DNA from: Calothrix membranacea FACHB-236
GTDB taxonomy: Bacteria; Cyanobacteriota; Cyanobacteriia; Cyanobacteriales; Nostocaceae
Length of the DNA stretch: 64,000 nucleotides
Direction: 5' to 3'
Assembly: GCF_014696315.1 (NCBI RefSeq)
Contig: NZ_JACJPX010000021.1
Coordinates: 44,154 to 108,153, forward strand
Under the pieces are notes generated by a model. It saw only the letters and a list, made by a program, of their open reading frames with translations, made no database searches and was not told the DNA's origin. The position numbers were made by a program, and so were the translations under genes. Positions within the stretch are counted from its first letter, which is position 1, and each line of letters opens with the position of its first letter. Positions 55,911-64,000 of the stretch are shown here, in pieces.

Positions 55911-56118
55911 ATGAGCCTCAGAATTCATAATGCTGTTGGTCAATTAACTGAGTATAACCCCCACCACAAGACCCTTCGCTTTGCGTTGTTCTCCCGCCCT
56001 GCAATGAATTGCGGGCTAATAGATAAAGTGCGTTCAAACGCACTGAAAATATGGGAAATATTCAATTGATGGTTCAAACCCCCCACCTGATTCGCCAACA
56101 GCATCATTCATTCTGAGG
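55911..56118 (-). repeat. Right arm of the 200-base inverted repeat around the transposase remnant
   Basis: Complementary to 54851-55050 over most of its length with scattered differences. Its ends carry GAGCCTCAGAATTC and ATTCTGAGGC, related to the 22-base palindrome at 54753-54774. Confidence 0.75.
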
Positions 56119-56119
56119 C

Positions 56120-56340
56120 GGACACTAGCACTTGCGACTCACAAACTAGCACTTGCGACTCGCAAACTAACATTTGCAACTTACAAACTAACTCTTGCAA
56201 CTTACAAACTAACTCTTGCAACTCGCAAACTAACATTTGCAACTCGCAAACTAACTATTGCAACTCACAAACTAACATTTGCAACTCACAAACTAACATT
56301 TGCAACTCGCAAACTAACATTTCAACTCGCAAACTAACTT
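56120..56340. repeat. Tandem array with 21-base period (AACTAACATTTGCAACTCGCA type)
   Basis: About ten units, each with an AACTAAC...TTGCAACT core, very regular at 21 bases except near the right end. Flanks the right REP-like arm directly. Confidence 0.93.
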
Positions 56341-56575
56341 CACGACTGATAAGCCTGCTAATATAGACGAATTTCATTAAAAATCAGTGTAAATCTAACC
56401 TTTGCTAATTGGGGCAGGTTAAAGCATATTTTAGCTTCTATAAATACCGTCTAATTCTCAAATCCCAAAATTGCGTAGACGCGCGTGTAGCGGCTTAATC
56501 CTAGTCCCCCTTTTTAAGGGGGATTTAGGGGGATCTCCAACAATGTTTGCTACAAAACTATCTGTATACCCTTAC

Positions 56576-57535
56576 CTAACGCACAGCCGCAGATTCCAAA
56601 GTCAAATCTTGGAACATCAAGGTGCTGAGATAACGTTCACCGAAGGAAGGCTGAATCATCACAATCAGCTTTCCAGCGTTTTCAGGACGCTTCGCAACTT
56701 GCAGCGCAGCACACAAAGCCGCGCCAGAAGATATCCCAGATAACAAGCCTTCTTCTTTTGCTAAACGCCGTCCGTAAGACATCGCCTGTTCATCGCTGAC
56801 GCGAATTACTTCGTCAACCAATTCCAGCTTGAGAACATCGGGAACAAAGCCAGCGCCAATCCCTTGAATTTTATGCGGCCCAGCTTCCCCACCCGATAAT
56901 ACAGGACTGTTGCTTGGTTCAACTGCGATCGCCTGAAAACTTGGCTTACGTTGTTTTAGTACTTCCGCAATCCCGGTAATTGTTCCACCAGTACCTACAC
57001 CAGCAATCACAATATCTACTTCACCATCAGTATCCGCCCAAATTTCTTCGGCGGTGGTTTCGCGGTGAATTTTGGGATTAGCAGGGTTGCGGAACTGTTG
57101 CAGCATATATGCGTTGGGAGTGTTAGCCACAATTTCTTCAGCTTTGCGAATTGCTCCCCGCATTCCTTCTGGGCCTGGTGTTAACTCTAACTTTGCACCA
57201 TAAGCACGTAACATCGCTCGTCTTTCGTTGCTCATGGTTTCAGGCATTGTCAAAATCAAATTGTAGCCCCGTGCGGCTGCTACCATTGCTAAGGCAATCC
57301 CTGTATTACCGGAAGTTGGCTCTACTAAAATAGTTTTTCCTGGCTCGATAAAACCATCTGCTTCAGCCGAGATTACCATATTCAACCCAATCCGGTCTTT
57401 AACCGAAGCCGCTGGGTTCATACCTTCGAGTTTAGCAACTATCCGCGCTACTGCTCCCTCTGCTTGCGGAATCTTGTTAAGTTCAACTAAAGGAGTTCTC
57501 CCAATAAGTTCTGTTACATCTTTAGCAATTCGCAT
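56576..57535 (-). CDS. cysK: Cysteine synthase A (O-acetylserine sulfhydrylase)
   Basis: PLP enzyme making cysteine from O-acetylserine and sulfide. The 319 residues contain the Schiff-base lysine in [11 protein letters not shown], the substrate loop [12 protein letters not shown], the PLP-phosphate loop [10 protein letters not shown], and [13 protein letters not shown] near the C-terminus. Length is typical of CysK rather than CysM. AGGAGTTAACGA lies before ATG 57535. No serine acetyltransferase gene is adjacent. Highly confident assignment. Confidence 0.95.
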   Translation of the reverse strand: MRIAKDVTELIGRTPLVELNKIPQAEGAVARIVAKLEGMNPAASVKDRIGLNMVISAEADGFIEPGKTILVEPTSGNTGIALAMVAAARGYNLILTMPETMSNERRAMLRAYGAKLELTPGPEGMRGAIRKAEEIVANTPNAYMLQQFRNPANPKIHRETTAEEIWADTDGEVDIVIAGVGTGGTITGIAEVLKQRKPSFQAIAVEPSNSPVLSGGEAGPHKIQGIGAGFVPDVLKLELVDEVIRVSDEQAMSYGRRLAKEEGLLSGISSGAALCAALQVAKRPENAGKLIVMIQPSFGERYLSTLMFQDLTLESAAVR

Positions 57536-58844
57536 TCGTTAACTCCTAAAATCCTAAATTCATTAACAACGCCAGGTATTTTTTACTTATAACGGTAATC
57601 TTGTATTTTAATCTAGATTCAAGTGTCACTGAGTACATAATTCTTGTAATCTAACTCAACCACAAAATTGCAATGATTTAGATAGCAATTCTGGCAAATA
57701 ATCCTATTGACTTTTGAACCATTTTGTCTTTTTATCCCGATAATTGTGATAGCAAACTGGTAATTGCTTATTGATGCCTATCTTTAATTAAGGGACTTCC
57801 AAGTAAAAAAATATCCCATTGCTATTGTTCACTGTTGACCGTTGACTGTTAACTGTGAGCTATTAACAGTCAACGACTTGAACAAAATAATTTATTTTTC
57901 AAATCAATCATTCATACCAGGCTTGGGCACAACCAAGCATAAATATCTGTCTTTCCCATGCCCAATGCCCATTACCCCTTATCCCCAGAGGGGGCCCCGA
58001 GTTCCCCAATGCCCATTGTCAAGTTAAACCTTGACTTTTGATAATCACTTAAGATAGCTATATATCTTTAAAAGTTTATCTTCAACTTGGCTATTTTTTA
58101 GTTTATCTATAACAAAATAGCTATTTGCTAAAATTTAATAGTTTTTTCTATGAATGTAAGATATTTTGAGGCGAGAATATGGGGTTGAGTACAACTTTTA
58201 TCCACTAAAAACTCCCTCAAAAATATTCTTAAAATAGCCATTGCACAAGATTTTAGGTTGAGTACAAACCCACCCGCACCCAACTTGAAAAACACTAGGA
58301 CACCAGTCAAAAAATACTAGTCCCTATACCCCAAATTTTTTTTGTTATCCCGAGCAGCTAAAATTTCCAGCCTTTGAGTACAAATTTAATAAATTTAATA
58401 ATTCTGATCCGACTCAGATAAACTGCTATTGAGCAACCCTGCTGATATAAAACCTATAGGATTTACGCAGAGATTCCCCTCTACCCCCCAACATTCCCAG
58501 GCAACTGTCTGGAGATGAAGGGGGGACTTCTTAACCCCCTATTCTTAACTGCATTAAACTCAGTTTTAGGGTGTGAGAGCGTAAGTTATAGTCCCAAGAA
58601 TAAATTATTTCAGTATTACTGAATACTAATTTGCGATTGAGGATAAATTTAATCATATATTTGAAATATTAGTTTAAGGGTTGCATCAAATCATCCCCTT
58701 TTTTATTAATTAGTTCATGATAAACAATGGAAAAAAAGCTAATTGTTAACTGATAACTTTTTGATTATCAGCAATATTTGTGTAGGTAAATAACAGAAAT
58801 TATTGTCTTACTGGGTGCATACTGCCTGGGAAGGGAGAACCAAG
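57536..58844. other. 1.3-kb gene-free stretch between cysK and a small membrane protein gene
   Basis: No gene supported. It contains TTGACTG-type heptamers (57836-57880), a CCCATGC/CCCAATG array (57955-58015), a GTCAAGTTAAACCTTGAC palindrome (58019-58036), and three copies of TTGAGTACAA (58185, 58258, 58374) in the same orientation. The cysK promoter should lie near 57536-57650. Confidence 0.65.
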
Positions 58845-59273
58845 ATGAAAGTCAAGCTTTTAAATGTTCTCACAGTCTGTGTAATTCTCTTAGCTGTGCT
58901 ATCTCCAGCTTTATTAGTATTTAGTATGGTTTGGGGCAGGCATTTAGAGTTAGTAAAAGCACAGAATCTTACCTGTGAAGTAAACAATAATATGAGAGCC
59001 GATAGCTTCTTGGTTCCCCAGTCGGGGGGTGTATACTCCTCTCAATCTCAGCCAAGCATAAACCTCTCTAAGCAAAACCTCCAATCCCATCATTTAACTG
59101 TTGTAGAGCAATATCAACTAGCAACAATTATGCAATGGTTTTTCTTGCTAACACCTATTTGTGTCGGGTTAGGGATTATTGCTTACGACAGATATCTTGT
59201 TTATCGTAATGCTGTTTTTCAAGAACAAGTTGAAATGCTAGAACGGCTGTGGCAGCAAAGTATCGAACAGTAA
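58845..59273 (+). CDS. Small two-helix membrane protein of unknown function
   Basis: 142 residues. An N-terminal hydrophobic helix (LLNVLTVCVILLAVLSPALL) could be a signal anchor; a second (IMQWFFLLTPICVGLGIIAY) lies near residue 105; a short cytoplasmic helix ends it. The loop between contains a single Cys and is Ser/Gln-rich. ATG 58845 has GGGAGAACCAAG upstream; the frame opens earlier at TTG 58803. I do not recognise the family. Confidence 0.62.
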   Translation: MKVKLLNVLTVCVILLAVLSPALLVFSMVWGRHLELVKAQNLTCEVNNNMRADSFLVPQSGGVYSSQSQPSINLSKQNLQSHHLTVVEQYQLATIMQWFFLLTPICVGLGIIAYDRYLVYRNAVFQEQVEMLERLWQQSIEQ

Positions 59274-59318
59274 GCAAATTCCAATTTAATTTATTCATTC
59301 TCCATCCAAACAAGCACC

Positions 59319-59597
59319 ATGACAGAAGAACGCCAACTCCTGTATTTTGATTTAATCGATCAGCTACTCAGATGCCCTAATGGCCAAGAACCAGAAGTAT
59401 TAGAAGCAAATCCAGAATTAATTGATTCGGATTTTGTATATGCAGTGCTAAAAGTGGCAACTGTGTTTGCACATGAAGGTAATCAAGATGGTGCCCAATT
59501 CTTATTTTTTCTTGGTCGTCAATTAGCAAAACAATTGGGTTTGTATCCTGAAACTGAAGCTGCCAATTCTGAAACCGAAGTTTCAACTGAGGAGTAG
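59319..59597 (+). CDS. Small conserved acidic protein
   Basis: 92 residues, all helical by appearance: DLIDQLLRCPNGQEPEVLEANPEL, FVYAVLKVATVFAHEG, FLFFLGRQLAKQLGL. The LLxCPxGxE segment resembles the first helices of some cyanobacterial TPR/CHAT proteins, but the rest is absent. It ends two bases before the next gene, so the two are translationally coupled. Unknown function. Confidence 0.65.
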   Translation: MTEERQLLYFDLIDQLLRCPNGQEPEVLEANPELIDSDFVYAVLKVATVFAHEGNQDGAQFLFFLGRQLAKQLGLYPETEAANSETEVSTEE

Positions 59598-59599
59598 CA

Positions 59600-59911
59600 A
59601 TGCTATTGACTGAGACTGATGCTGGACAAATAGCTTTTGAGTTTCTCATGGCTGATTGGAATATTTCGGAACAAGACAGAGAGTGGTTTACAATTAACAA
59701 TTCTCGTCTGGTTGGTGAGAGTTGGTATGTTGTAGAACTGGGTATAGCCGGATTTCCAGATCGCTGGTTTATTCAAGTCTACGATACAGGAGCTTGCGAC
59801 CCCAATTATACATTTATGTCACCTATCAAGGGTTCAGACGGATATGTTGACCTTGTAGATGTACCAGAACTTGTTGCTGAGGTTTTAGTGTCAGAACGCA
59901 ATGCAAGATGA
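59600..59911 (+). CDS. Small conserved hypothetical protein
   Basis: 103 residues, alpha-beta: FEFLMADWNISEQDREWFT, then SWYVVELGIAGFPDRWFIQVYDTG with strand-like alternation and a C-terminal acidic helix. It resembles small immunity-type or YrhB-like folds only loosely. Coupled to the upstream gene and followed 90 bases later by a terminator. I cannot assign a function. Confidence 0.62.
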   Translation: MLLTETDAGQIAFEFLMADWNISEQDREWFTINNSRLVGESWYVVELGIAGFPDRWFIQVYDTGACDPNYTFMSPIKGSDGYVDLVDVPELVAEVLVSERNAR

Positions 59912-59942
59912 AGGATGAAATTATCCTTTGAATGTTGAGTGC

Positions 59943-59962
59943 AGACGCGATTAATCGCGTCT
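59943..59962. repeat. Perfect palindrome AGACGCGATTAATCGCGTCT, second full copy
   Basis: Same 20-base palindrome as 47352-47371. It lies between the small-protein operon and its terminator. Confidence 0.85.
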
Positions 59963-60000
59963 CTACAATTTTTGACAAAGAATTTAAAAATCAATCTGGG

Positions 60001-60036
60001 GAGGTAAAAAACAAAATTTTTACCTCTTTTTTGTTT
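60001..60036 (+). terminator. Rho-independent terminator
   Basis: GAGGTAAAAA, loop ACAAAA, TTTTTACCTC, then TTTTTTG. A classic stem with T-run, ending the transcript of the two small genes at 59319-59911. Confidence 0.85.
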
Positions 60037-60062
60037 TATTTAATGTTCTTAATAATTAACAT

Positions 60063-60080
60063 TTACTTCTAAAGAAGTAA
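60063..60080. promoter_or_regulatory. Short inverted repeat upstream of the luciferase-like operon, possible operator
   Basis: TTACTTC, four bases, GAAGTAA, located 20-50 bases before the first gene of the following string. Spacing suits a repressor site or the end of a terminator. Speculative. Confidence 0.35.
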
Positions 60081-60129
60081 TAATAAATGTCATATTTGAA
60101 TGACAAATGTATGTTATATTAATAGCGTG

Positions 60130-60495
60130 ATGAACGCTACAGAAATATCAATTGCTATGATTGCCGAAGATATCCTAGCCAAAGAATTTACTAGAGTAGT
60201 AAATCACTATTACCCTAGCGTTGGAGAATTACTGCAAAATTGTTATGTGAAGGTCATTACCTGTTTTTGGGGAAGACCAGCTAGACGGTTGCAATATATA
60301 GGGATTTATTGTTCTGATGAAATGCTTTCCCAAGTGCAATCTCAAAAAGATGTACTCAGAGAAATAGCAGATAATATGGGATTAGTTCAGGTAGTTTGTA
60401 TGAATGCTGATAGATTACTACGCGATCCGTTATCAACGTTAAAGCAAAATAATCCCCGCTTGTGGTTGGAATTACATTGGGTTGCTGCATCTTAA
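60130..60495 (+). CDS. Conserved hypothetical protein upstream of the luciferase-like gene
   Basis: 121 residues from ATG 60130; an in-frame ATG at 60100 would add ten. Composition is alpha-beta: EDILAKEFTRVVNHYYPSVGELL, VKVITCFWGRPARRLQYIGIYC, LVQVVCMNADRLL, ending in LWLELHWVAAS. No signal peptide. It probably forms one transcript with the next two genes, which start 55 bases after its stop. I do not recognise the family. Confidence 0.6.
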   Translation: MNATEISIAMIAEDILAKEFTRVVNHYYPSVGELLQNCYVKVITCFWGRPARRLQYIGIYCSDEMLSQVQSQKDVLREIADNMGLVQVVCMNADRLLRDPLSTLKQNNPRLWLELHWVAAS

Positions 60496-60550
60496 AAAAT
60501 CACGCGAAAGAGTATCTAAGGTAGGCGCAAACTGCCAATACCAGCAAATA

Positions 60551-61552
60551 ATGAAAACAGGACTTTTCTGCAATTACGATAATCATCATCAGGATGCCCG
60601 CCGTGCCATCTTAGAACAAGTTGCATTGGTGAAACAGGCGGAAAGCTTAAGTTTTGAAGAAGCCTGGGTAAGTGAGCATCATTTTAGTGAATCCAATCTT
60701 AGCCCTTCAATGTTGATGTTAATGGGCCATTTAGCGGCATTAACTTCAACAATTAAACTAGGCACAGCGGCGGTATTGTTACCGTTTTATAACCCAATTA
60801 GGGTAGCTGAAGATATTGCCACGTTAGATAATTTATGTAATGGCAGATTGTTATTTGGGATTGCCAAAGGCGGGCCATTTCCCGAACAAAATAAGCATTT
60901 TGCCACACCAATGGGAGAATCTCGTGCCCAGATGCTAGAGGCGATCGCATTGATTCAAAAGCTTTTATATGAAACAGAAGTATCATTTAATGGGCAATAT
61001 TATCAATGCGATCGCCTGACAATTTACCCCAAACCTTTGCAAGCACAAATTCCCGTATATGTAGCCACTGGCGATGATGACGGTGTAGGGTTTGCCGCCA
61101 AACATTCCTTTGGCTTAATGGGGGGGCCTCCTTTTTCTCTGCACAGATTGCGGAATACTGTTGCTAAATACCGTGCCTTAAATTCTACTGGTTCTGAAAA
61201 CCTAGTACTGACTCGTTTCTTTTATGTTGCCAGGACATACGACGAAGCAGTAACAGAGGCGTTGCCTTTCATCCGCAAATTCAGCAAAAAAATGACAGCA
61301 AATGCAGCTGTTGTCATGCAGAAAAGTTCTACTGGTCATAAGGCATTTGATCGCACCAATATTTGTTTTGATGAAGACTTTTTAATTGAAAATTCAATTA
61401 TTGGTGACGTGCAAACCTGCCGAGACAGAATCAAAAAATTTCAGGATGAATTAAATCTAGGCACGCTGGCAATCAAACCCTCAGCTTGCGATTTGCAAAA
61501 AAACCTGGAGAGTTTGACGCGCTATAACCAAGAGGTGCGGAATTATGTCTAA
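60551..61552 (+). CDS. Luciferase-like (LLM class) flavin-dependent monooxygenase
   Basis: FMNH2-dependent oxidoreductase with the bacterial luciferase TIM-barrel fold. The 333 residues show EAWVSEHHFSESNLSPSMLMLMGHLAA (typical of the alkanal monooxygenase group), KLGTAAVLLPFYNPIRVAEDIATLDNL, GRLLFGIAKGG and QIPVYVATGDDDGVGFAAKHSFGLM. The frame opens at 60482; ATG 60551 (MKTGLFCNYDNHH) is the family start. The last codons overlap the next gene by eight bases, so they are coupled. The substrate is unknown. Confidence 0.85.
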   Translation: MKTGLFCNYDNHHQDARRAILEQVALVKQAESLSFEEAWVSEHHFSESNLSPSMLMLMGHLAALTSTIKLGTAAVLLPFYNPIRVAEDIATLDNLCNGRLLFGIAKGGPFPEQNKHFATPMGESRAQMLEAIALIQKLLYETEVSFNGQYYQCDRLTIYPKPLQAQIPVYVATGDDDGVGFAAKHSFGLMGGPPFSLHRLRNTVAKYRALNSTGSENLVLTRFFYVARTYDEAVTEALPFIRKFSKKMTANAAVVMQKSSTGHKAFDRTNICFDEDFLIENSIIGDVQTCRDRIKKFQDELNLGTLAIKPSACDLQKNLESLTRYNQEVRNYV

Positions 61553-61916
61553 GTTACCTTTGTTGCCACCTGATGATTTACCTCCCAAGGAAATCAGCAA
61601 AATGGATGGTATGTTACATCTGGAACTAGAACAATCGATTGGCAGATGCTTTTATCAAGCTTGCGATCGCATTACGCAAACATTGTTAGCCAATTGCCAA
61701 TGGTATCTCACCAGCAACGCTACTACCTTAATGCTAGTCATTGACTGCCCTGACATCGTTTCCTACTGGCATATAGTCAGCAATGTTCCCCAACTAGGAA
61801 ACAGATTAGAAAGGTTTACCACTAACGCCAAAATCCGTGTTTACCCGCCATTTGGCAAAGGCGGGCCCTTTGAAATCAGCGTAGGTGAAATATCTGCCTA
61901 TCGAGATTGGTTATAA
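61545..61916 (+). CDS. Conserved hypothetical protein coupled to the luciferase-like gene
   Basis: 123 residues, starting eight bases before the end of the monooxygenase gene (ATG 61545). Alpha-beta: MLHLELEQSIGRCFYQACDRITQTLL, then WYLTSNATTLMLVIDCPDIVSYWHIV, and KIRVYPPFGKGGPFEI near the end. The close overlap argues for a joint function with the monooxygenase, perhaps as a partner or small regulatory subunit; no family is recognised. Confidence 0.65.
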   Translation: MSKLPLLPPDDLPPKEISKMDGMLHLELEQSIGRCFYQACDRITQTLLANCQWYLTSNATTLMLVIDCPDIVSYWHIVSNVPQLGNRLERFTTNAKIRVYPPFGKGGPFEISVGEISAYRDWL

Positions 61917-61919
61917 AGG

Positions 61920-62110
61920 GGAATGGGGACTGGGGAATGGGTAATTGGTAATGGGTAATGGGTAATGGGTAATGGCTAATTGGTAATAGTCATTTCCCCT
62001 TGTCCCCTCATCTCCCACCCTGCGAGAAGGGCTTCGCCCAACGGAGAACTCGCAGAGTAGCCGCTACGCGTCTACATCTTCCTTATCCCCAATCCCCAAT
62101 CCCCAGTCCC
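61920..62110. repeat. Composite heptamer array after the luciferase-like operon
   Basis: GGGTAAT/TGGTAAT units, core TAGTCATTTCCCCTTG, CTCATCTCCC, an inserted GCGAGAAGGGCTTCGCCCAACGGAG-like palindromic segment, then CCCCAAT/CCCTAAT units. Block order resembles the array at 1622. Confidence 0.85.
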
Positions 62111-62116
62111 TAATCC

Positions 62117-62767
62117 CTAACCCTTATAAGCTACGACAGCATAAAACGGATCACCCCCAGGTACTCCTAGCCACTGAAGTACAGGCGGGGTGGTTGATTT
62201 ATGCACAATTACCTCTGGGGTAGAAAATCCTGGGACTGAGGCGAAATAGTTTTTGACTAACTCTACCCTCGCTTCTTCGGAAGCATCCCGCCAAGCTTGA
62301 ATGGCTTTTTGAAAGAACATTCGGTTAGAAAAACTGATAATTGCTACACCACCGGGTTTCAAAATCCGGTGGATTTCTGTAAAGATGGCCTCTGGATATT
62401 GGATGTACTGAACAGAGACACAATTGAGAACCGCATCAAATTCTGCATCCTGCAAAGGTAGCTGCGGATTTGCATTTAGGTCTTGCACAAAGTAATGATT
62501 TAAACGGGGATTACGTGCTAATTCTTCAGCATTGAGTCCGTGTCCCTCTACATGGGTAAATTGCATTTCTTCGGGCAGATGAGACACCCAACTGCTCATC
62601 ATATCCAATATGCGTGTGTTAGATTTAAGACGATCGCGGTATACATCTGTTAACTGTTTAATAAACGCTTCATCAACATGGGTAACAAAACGCGGATAGT
62701 CGTAAAACAGTTTGTCATTTGTGTCATCTAACTTCAGGCGTTGATCTGGTTTGAGAATCATGATCAT
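62117..62767 (-). CDS. SAM-dependent methyltransferase (class I)
   Basis: 216 residues from ATG 62767. SAM site: motif I is the variant RILDMMSSWVSHLP, then VEGHGLNAEELARNP, the acidic strand HYFVQDLNANPQLPL, and FDAVLNCVSVQYIQYP with HRILKPGGVAIISFSNRMFF (motif III region). The substrate is unknown. The frame opens at 62830, but MIMILKPDQRLKL is the more natural start; no ribosome site is obvious for either. It is divergent from the membrane glycosyltransferase. Confidence 0.82.
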   Translation of the reverse strand: MIMILKPDQRLKLDDTNDKLFYDYPRFVTHVDEAFIKQLTDVYRDRLKSNTRILDMMSSWVSHLPEEMQFTHVEGHGLNAEELARNPRLNHYFVQDLNANPQLPLQDAEFDAVLNCVSVQYIQYPEAIFTEIHRILKPGGVAIISFSNRMFFQKAIQAWRDASEEARVELVKNYFASVPGFSTPEVIVHKSTTPPVLQWLGVPGGDPFYAVVAYKG

Positions 62768-62915
62768 TAAATGTCTATTTAGAAGGATTTTTTCCACAAC
62801 TGAATTGATATCAGCTAGGATTTTGATCAAGTATTTTGTATGCTGCTTTACATATTTTAAAGTCAGATCACAAATATAAGAAATTTACGACGCTGCATTC
62901 AATTCGTACTAATTA

Positions 62916-64000
62916 ATGTCCTACAAAATCCGACTATTACCGAACATTTGGCGGCAAATCTACCTTTTGGCGAGATTGCCTTACTTAAGTTTGTTAATTT
63001 GGCTACTTCCTTTGTTAATATGCAGTTCTGGGCAGAGTAGCTTAATGGCTCATGATGAAGGCTATTATGCAGGAAGAGCGCGCCAGATGTTTGAATCTGG
63101 TGATTGGATAGCTCCTTGGGGAACTGCTCATCATAAAACACCCGGGCCTTATTGGTTAATTGCTACTGCTTATAATTTGTTTGGGATAAGTGAATTTAGT
63201 GCGCGGCTACCGAGTGCGATCGCTAGTATTTTAGCTCTGTTTATTTTATATGAAATCGGCAAAATTATTGTCGGGAAAAAGGTAGCTTGGCTAGCAGCGA
63301 CAATTTTGTGTGTAGAATTTCTCTGGCTCCAGTCTAGCCGTTTAGCCGCACCTGATATACCAATGATTTTATTGGTACTTTTAGCGATTTTATCTTTACT
63401 AAAGGCGGAATTACATCCTAAATATAGCGATTTTTTGCTATTTGTTGCTGGCTTGTGTTTTGGTTTGGGCTTCTTGACGCGCAGCTTTATGATTTTGTTG
63501 CCAATGGTGGCTTTATTACCTTATTTAATTACAGAACATCGCCGTCATCATCATCTTGCTAACCCAAGGTTCTATTTGGGGTTGGTAGTGGGTTTAATTC
63601 CAGTATTAGCTTGGCTGTGGTTAAGTTGGTTGCGCTATGGTGCTGAGAGTTTTGGGCAGTTATTAGGGTTTGTGGTAGAACTAGGTTCTGAAGACCGCAA
63701 CCACAATGGCATATTATTTTATTTTTGGAATATTCCTTTAAAATCCTTCCCCTGGTTCTTTTTCGCAATTTTAGGACTGTTTGTAGCACTGCGTCGTCCA
63801 ATTGCGAATTATCAGTTAATCTTAGTCGGATTTCCCCTGGTTTTATTTACTGAATTGAGTATTTTTTCTACTCGTCTGTCTCACTATGCGCTTGGCCTTT
63901 ATCCGTTTATCGCGTTGCTGGCGGCTGTAGGTTTAGATTGGTTGGGCAAAATTTATCAATCTACACAGGAGGCAAGGGGGCAGGGGGCAGGGGGCAGGGG
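62916..64000 (+). CDS. GT39-type membrane glycosyltransferase (ArnT/PMT-like), partial at window edge
   Basis: Runs off the right end: 361 codons are visible. It uses a lipid-linked sugar to modify a protein or lipid. Nine or more hydrophobic segments alternate with polar loops. The first loop holds the acidic catalytic motif AHDEGYYAGRARQM (DE pair), then HHKTPGPYWL, and later a GLGFLTRSF motif typical of GT39. ATG 62916 is used; an in-frame start further downstream is unlikely. The final visible codons, after WLGKIYQSTQEA, run into a GGGGCAG heptamer array that stays in frame. Confidence 0.85.
   Translation, partial: MSYKIRLLPNIWRQIYLLARLPYLSLLIWLLPLLICSSGQSSLMAHDEGYYAGRARQMFESGDWIAPWGTAHHKTPGPYWLIATAYNLFGISEFSARLPSAIASILALFILYEIGKIIVGKKVAWLAATILCVEFLWLQSSRLAAPDIPMILLVLLAILSLLKAELHPKYSDFLLFVAGLCFGLGFLTRSFMILLPMVALLPYLITEHRRHHHLANPRFYLGLVVGLIPVLAWLWLSWLRYGAESFGQLLGFVVELGSEDRNHNGILFYFWNIPLKSFPWFFFAILGLFVALRRPIANYQLILVGFPLVLFTELSIFSTRLSHYALGLYPFIALLAAVGLDWLGKIYQSTQEARGQGAGGR

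Larger units (their letters stand above)
55889..56575. other. Gene-free stretch before cysK
   Basis: Right arm of the inverted repeat (55911-56118), a 21-base array (56120-56340), AT-rich sequence, then a GGGGGATTTAGGGGGATCT-type dispersed repeat near 56505-56536. It ends at the cysK stop codon. Confidence 0.75.

Noticed and set aside
54564..56575. Template repeat and reverse transcriptase of a retroelement close to the variable gene
   Set aside because: No second copy of the gene end and no reverse transcriptase motif; the region holds a REP-type transposase instead.

Overview
The window comes from a heterocyst-forming, nitrogen-fixing cyanobacterium of the Nostoc/Anabaena group. The evidence is frequent HIP1 octamers (GCGATCGC), many intergenic arrays of 7-base and 9-base tandem repeats, and a block of diazotrophy genes (cnfR/patB, fdxB, a second cytochrome c oxidase operon, a nitrogenase-associated protein) whose order matches what I recall from Anabaena sp. 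PCC 7120. No rRNA or tRNA gene was recognised, and there is no CRISPR array.

Layout. 0.2-7.1 kb: a three-gene NHLP-type peptide export cassette (HlyD-like adaptor, C39 peptidase-ABC exporter, second ABC protein) with no precursor peptide in view. 7.1-18.5 kb: metabolic genes, namely a small transaldolase, a glutamine synthetase-like protein and an amidohydrolase (together a split version of fungal FluG), a type II NADH dehydrogenase, a P-loop kinase, and a pyrimidine salvage set (nucleoside hydrolase, yeast-type cytosine deaminase, ribokinase). 18.9-24.9 kb: an accessory stretch with a rifampicin phosphotransferase, a leucyl-tRNA synthetase paralogue lacking the editing domain, and a kinase-like phosphotransferase. 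25.2-34.6 kb: an AraC regulator, a SAM hydrolase-family protein, a SprT-like metallopeptidase, a large double hybrid histidine kinase and a 2-hydroxyacid dehydrogenase. 34.7-37.5 kb: an acetyltransferase and two glycosyltransferases for exopolysaccharide. 38.7-42.2 kb: cobinamide kinase, small conserved proteins and a convergent SinI/AvaII-like restriction-modification pair.

42.7-51.9 kb is the diazotrophy block: cnfR/patB diverges across 1 kb from fdxB, followed by coxBAC, a small conserved protein, a cupin and a nifO-like gene. The ferredoxin would carry electrons for nitrogenase maturation or function, the terminal oxidase would consume oxygen in the heterocyst, and CnfR/PatB would switch on nif genes when oxygen is low.

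52.1-54.6 kb is the most interesting part. A caspase-like peptidase fused to a formylglycine-generating-enzyme (C-type lectin fold) domain ends in a sequence that looks like the variable region of a diversity-generating retroelement. It is paired divergently with a Pepco-like protein. No reverse transcriptase or template repeat lies in the window, so the diversifying machinery would act from elsewhere. Immediately downstream, a REP-associated transposase gene is split by a 251-base miniature element; removing the element and one copy of its TAA duplication restores the reading frame exactly.

56.5-64 kb: cysteine synthase, small conserved proteins, a luciferase-like monooxygenase in a coupled gene string, a methyltransferase, and the start of a GT39-type membrane glycosyltransferase that runs off the window. 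Five separate arrays with a 21-base period (about 7.4, 10.3, 16.4, 42.4 and 56.1 kb) and two families of miniature inverted-repeat elements are scattered between the genes.
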